From Erpetoichthys calabaricus (Eukaryota; Chordata; Cladistia; Polypteriformes; Polypteridae), in assembly GCF_900747795.2 (NCBI RefSeq), contig NC_041404.2, forward strand, positions 80,959,450 through 81,023,449: DNA of 64,000 nucleotides. The letters run 5' to 3'. Made by a program: the position numbers and the translations under genes. Of the stretch, positions 61,801 to 64,000 are shown in pieces (the first letter of the stretch is position 1; every line of letters begins with the position of its first letter). Under the pieces are notes generated by a model, which saw only the letters and a list, made by a program, of their open reading frames with translations, was not told where the DNA came from and did no database searches.

Positions 61801-62438
61801 TGCATTACAATTCTAATATGTCTTTATATTACAATAGTAATATTAAATAGACAGCACAGCAAGATTATATGCAATTGCAGCAAATGATAATATGGCACAC
61901 TTTATGCAGTAAATATGTAATATACCAAGGTTGTCTAAACTGTTTGAATTTCTTTATAAATTATGAGTACGTTGTTTTTGAGGAAATCTAATAGAGTGGT
62001 GCTGTTTTTGTGGCATACATGTTCAAACATCTAATATTTGCAGAATGGTGACTGAATTTAGGAGAAACGCTTAAATGTTGACTGTAATTCTTCCTGACCA
62101 ATTGGATATTCTTCCTCTTAAATACATCACAGTGCTGGAGAATGATAATGTGTTGCATGTTGGTTGTACATCCAAGTATGAATTTTACTGTACTCTGTAA
62201 TCACAATACTACTACTTTGAAAATCACTAAATGGTAATTAAAAAAATCACACCCACACAAAAGCAAAAATACCTTTTTGACAGCATGTGCCTAAGACTTA
62301 GTAATAGCACTAAAAGAACAAACAAAATACAGCTGAGATACAATTGGAATGCAAAATTTAAGAAAAGTAACAATATACAGTAAGTATATACAAATAATAA
62401 TCTAATTTATTCACTTGTCTTTACAGTTATACTCCAAT
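61801..62438. other. AT-rich spacer
   Basis: Nothing recognised. Confidence 0.5.
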
Positions 62439-63568
62439 CAGCCCGAACATTACAACTACTGTCAAGTGAAGTGAATAACATTATCTCATTACAATGGCAC
62501 CTGTCAAGAGGTTGGATATATCAGGCAGCAAGTGAGCAGTCAGTTCTTTAAGGTGATGTGTTAGAAGCAGGAAAAATGGGTAAGCATAAGGATCTGAGAG
62601 ACTTTGATAAAGGCCAAATTAGGATGGCTAGACAATTGGGTCAAAGCACTTACAAAATAGCAAGTCTTGTGGGGTGTTCCCAGTATGCAATAGTTAGTAC
62701 CTGGTGGCAGGTACCCAAGGCTGATTGATGCGCTTTGGGAGCAAAGGCCAGCCTGTCTGGTCCAAACCCACAAAAGAGCTCTGGCACTAATTGCTCAAAA
62801 ACTTGATGCTGGCCAAAAGAGAAAGGTGTCAGAACAAACAGTGCTTCACAGGTTGCTATATAGCTGCAGACTGGTCAGAGTGCCCATGCTGAGCCATGTC
62901 CACTGCCAAAAGGACCCTACAATGGACATGTGAGTGTCAGGACTGAACTAGAGAACAAGGAAAAAGGTGGCTTGGTCTGATAAATCACATTTTCTTTCAG
63001 ATCATGTGGATGGCCGGGCACTTGTGCACAGTTTACCTGGGGAAGTAATGACAACAGAATGCACTATGGGAACAAGTCAAGCCAGTGGAGGCAGTGTGAT
63101 GCTGTTTGCAATGTTCTGCTGGGAAACCTTGGGTCCTGGCATTCATATGGATATTATTTTGACACATACCACATACATAAAGATTATTGCAGACCATATT
63201 CACCCTTTCATGGCAATGGTATTTCCTGATGACAGTGGTCTTTTTCAGCAGGATAATGTGTATTGCTACACTGCAAAAATTGTTCAGGAATGGTTTGAAG
63301 AACACACTGAAGATTTCAAGGTGTTGGCTTGGCCTCCAGATTCCCCACATCGCAATCTAATTGAGCATATGTGGGATGTGCTGGAAAAACAAGTAAGATC
63401 CATGGTGCCTCCACCATACAACTTACAGGACCTAAAGGATCTGCTGCTAACATGTTGGTGCCAGACACCACAAGGCAACTTCAGAGGTCTTGTGGAGTCC
63501 ACGCCTGGATGGGTGGGGACAAGCGGGGCCTACACAATATTAGGCAGGTTACTTTATGGTGGTGGCTG
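62439..63568 (+). mobile_element. Tc1-like transposon with CAGCCxxAACATTA ends
   Basis: Left end CAGCCCGAACATTACAACTA and right end rc CAGCCACCACCATAAAGTAA are diverged inverted repeats. The 5' coding part is shifted ([15 protein letters not shown]-like text near 62,577). A 200-codon frame from 62,967 reads MAWSDKSHFLSDHVDGRALV (first Asp), GGSVMLFAMFCWETLGPGIH, GLFQQDNVYCYTAKIVQEWF (second Asp), HRNLIEHMWDVLEKQV (Glu) and the normal C-terminal region, then loses frame near 63,480. Non-functional because of the broken N-terminal half. Confidence 0.85.
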
Positions 63569-64000
63569 ATTAAAGTAGATCCAAAAGGTACATTGATAAA
63601 TAATTTTAAGGACTTAAGGAAATGTGGTGTGTACAAAAGTGATGAAGCAGTAAACTGTATTGTATGCCAAATTCAATCACTTCATGACAAAGGAGATAAG
63701 GGAAACAAAAATCTAGTACATTACTCAAAAAGAAAAAAAGAAAAAAAACTTGTGCTCAAAAAGAAAAAAAACTTGTTTGAGGGCAGGGAAATGTTAGGAG
63801 TGACAGAAAATATGGTTTTCTGTATTTTTGATGTCTTCCCCTCTAACCCCCGTAAATGATCCATAATCTCCCAGAAAGTGCACTTCCAAATTTATTTGTC
63901 GGTGACAGCCCTAGTCCAAAAAAAATCACAGGCATATGATTTGATTATATAGCTGAGATTATTTTTATGGGGAATCCATCTCCTTCCTGAAATATTTTTT
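63569..64000. other. unassigned window end
   Basis: AT-rich with AAAGAAAAAAAG-type runs. The plus frame that continues to 63,859 is mostly low-complexity lysine and has no recognisable domain. Confidence 0.4.

Overview
The window is vertebrate nuclear DNA, most likely from a ray-finned fish. It holds two multi-exon host genes with consensus splice sites, AT-rich introns, and a dense mix of Tc1/mariner, Helitron, RTE and Rex1/L2-type LINE and tRNA-derived SINE copies. The SINE, with its GGCACGGTGGCGCAGTGGG head and (GGAT)n tail, looks to me like one abundant in bichirs and reedfish (Polypteridae). That placement rests on memory, not on a search. I saw no rRNA or tRNA genes, no CRISPR arrays and no bacterial-type operons.

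Host genes. (1) On the minus strand, 18,710-23,641 encodes an inositol hexakisphosphate kinase, closest to IP6K2. It has six coding exons and a predicted 418-aa protein; a CpG-rich block at about 25.3-25.75 kb is the likely promoter and non-coding first exon. (2) On the plus strand, 37,955-53,231 encodes WDR45 (WIPI4), the PI3P-binding autophagy beta-propeller. It has eleven coding exons and a predicted 358-aa protein; a CpG-rich block at about 37.06-37.35 kb is the likely promoter. The two genes are transcribed away from each other across about 12 kb. I see no functional link between inositol pyrophosphate synthesis and autophagy beyond adjacency.

Layout. 0-18 kb is a mobile-element graveyard: five Tc1-type copies and fragments, several Helitron-like copies from at least three families, SINEs, LINE pieces and an LTR-like fossil, many nested in one another. 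18-28 kb is the kinase gene with few repeats. 28-37 kb returns to repeats: microsatellites, a Tc1-type remnant, a small TIR element, SINEs and an L2-like LINE 3' end. 37-53 kb is WDR45, whose introns carry a 5'-truncated RTE LINE, two mariner-like elements, a Tc1 remnant, a pogo/Tigger remnant, an unclassified TIR element and LTR-like GC-rich repeats. 53-64 kb has no host gene that I recognise and holds two Tc1-type elements, an RTE-type LINE with a GC-rich foreign insert, a Rex1-like tail with a tetranucleotide array, and SINE fossils.

I found no convincing new multi-gene system. The most informative signals concern element biology: SINE tails that match the resident RTE LINE, target-site duplications that date nested insertions, Helitron copies carrying decayed pieces of what looks like a Rep/helicase ORF, an unclassified TIR element, and GC-rich inserts of unknown origin.
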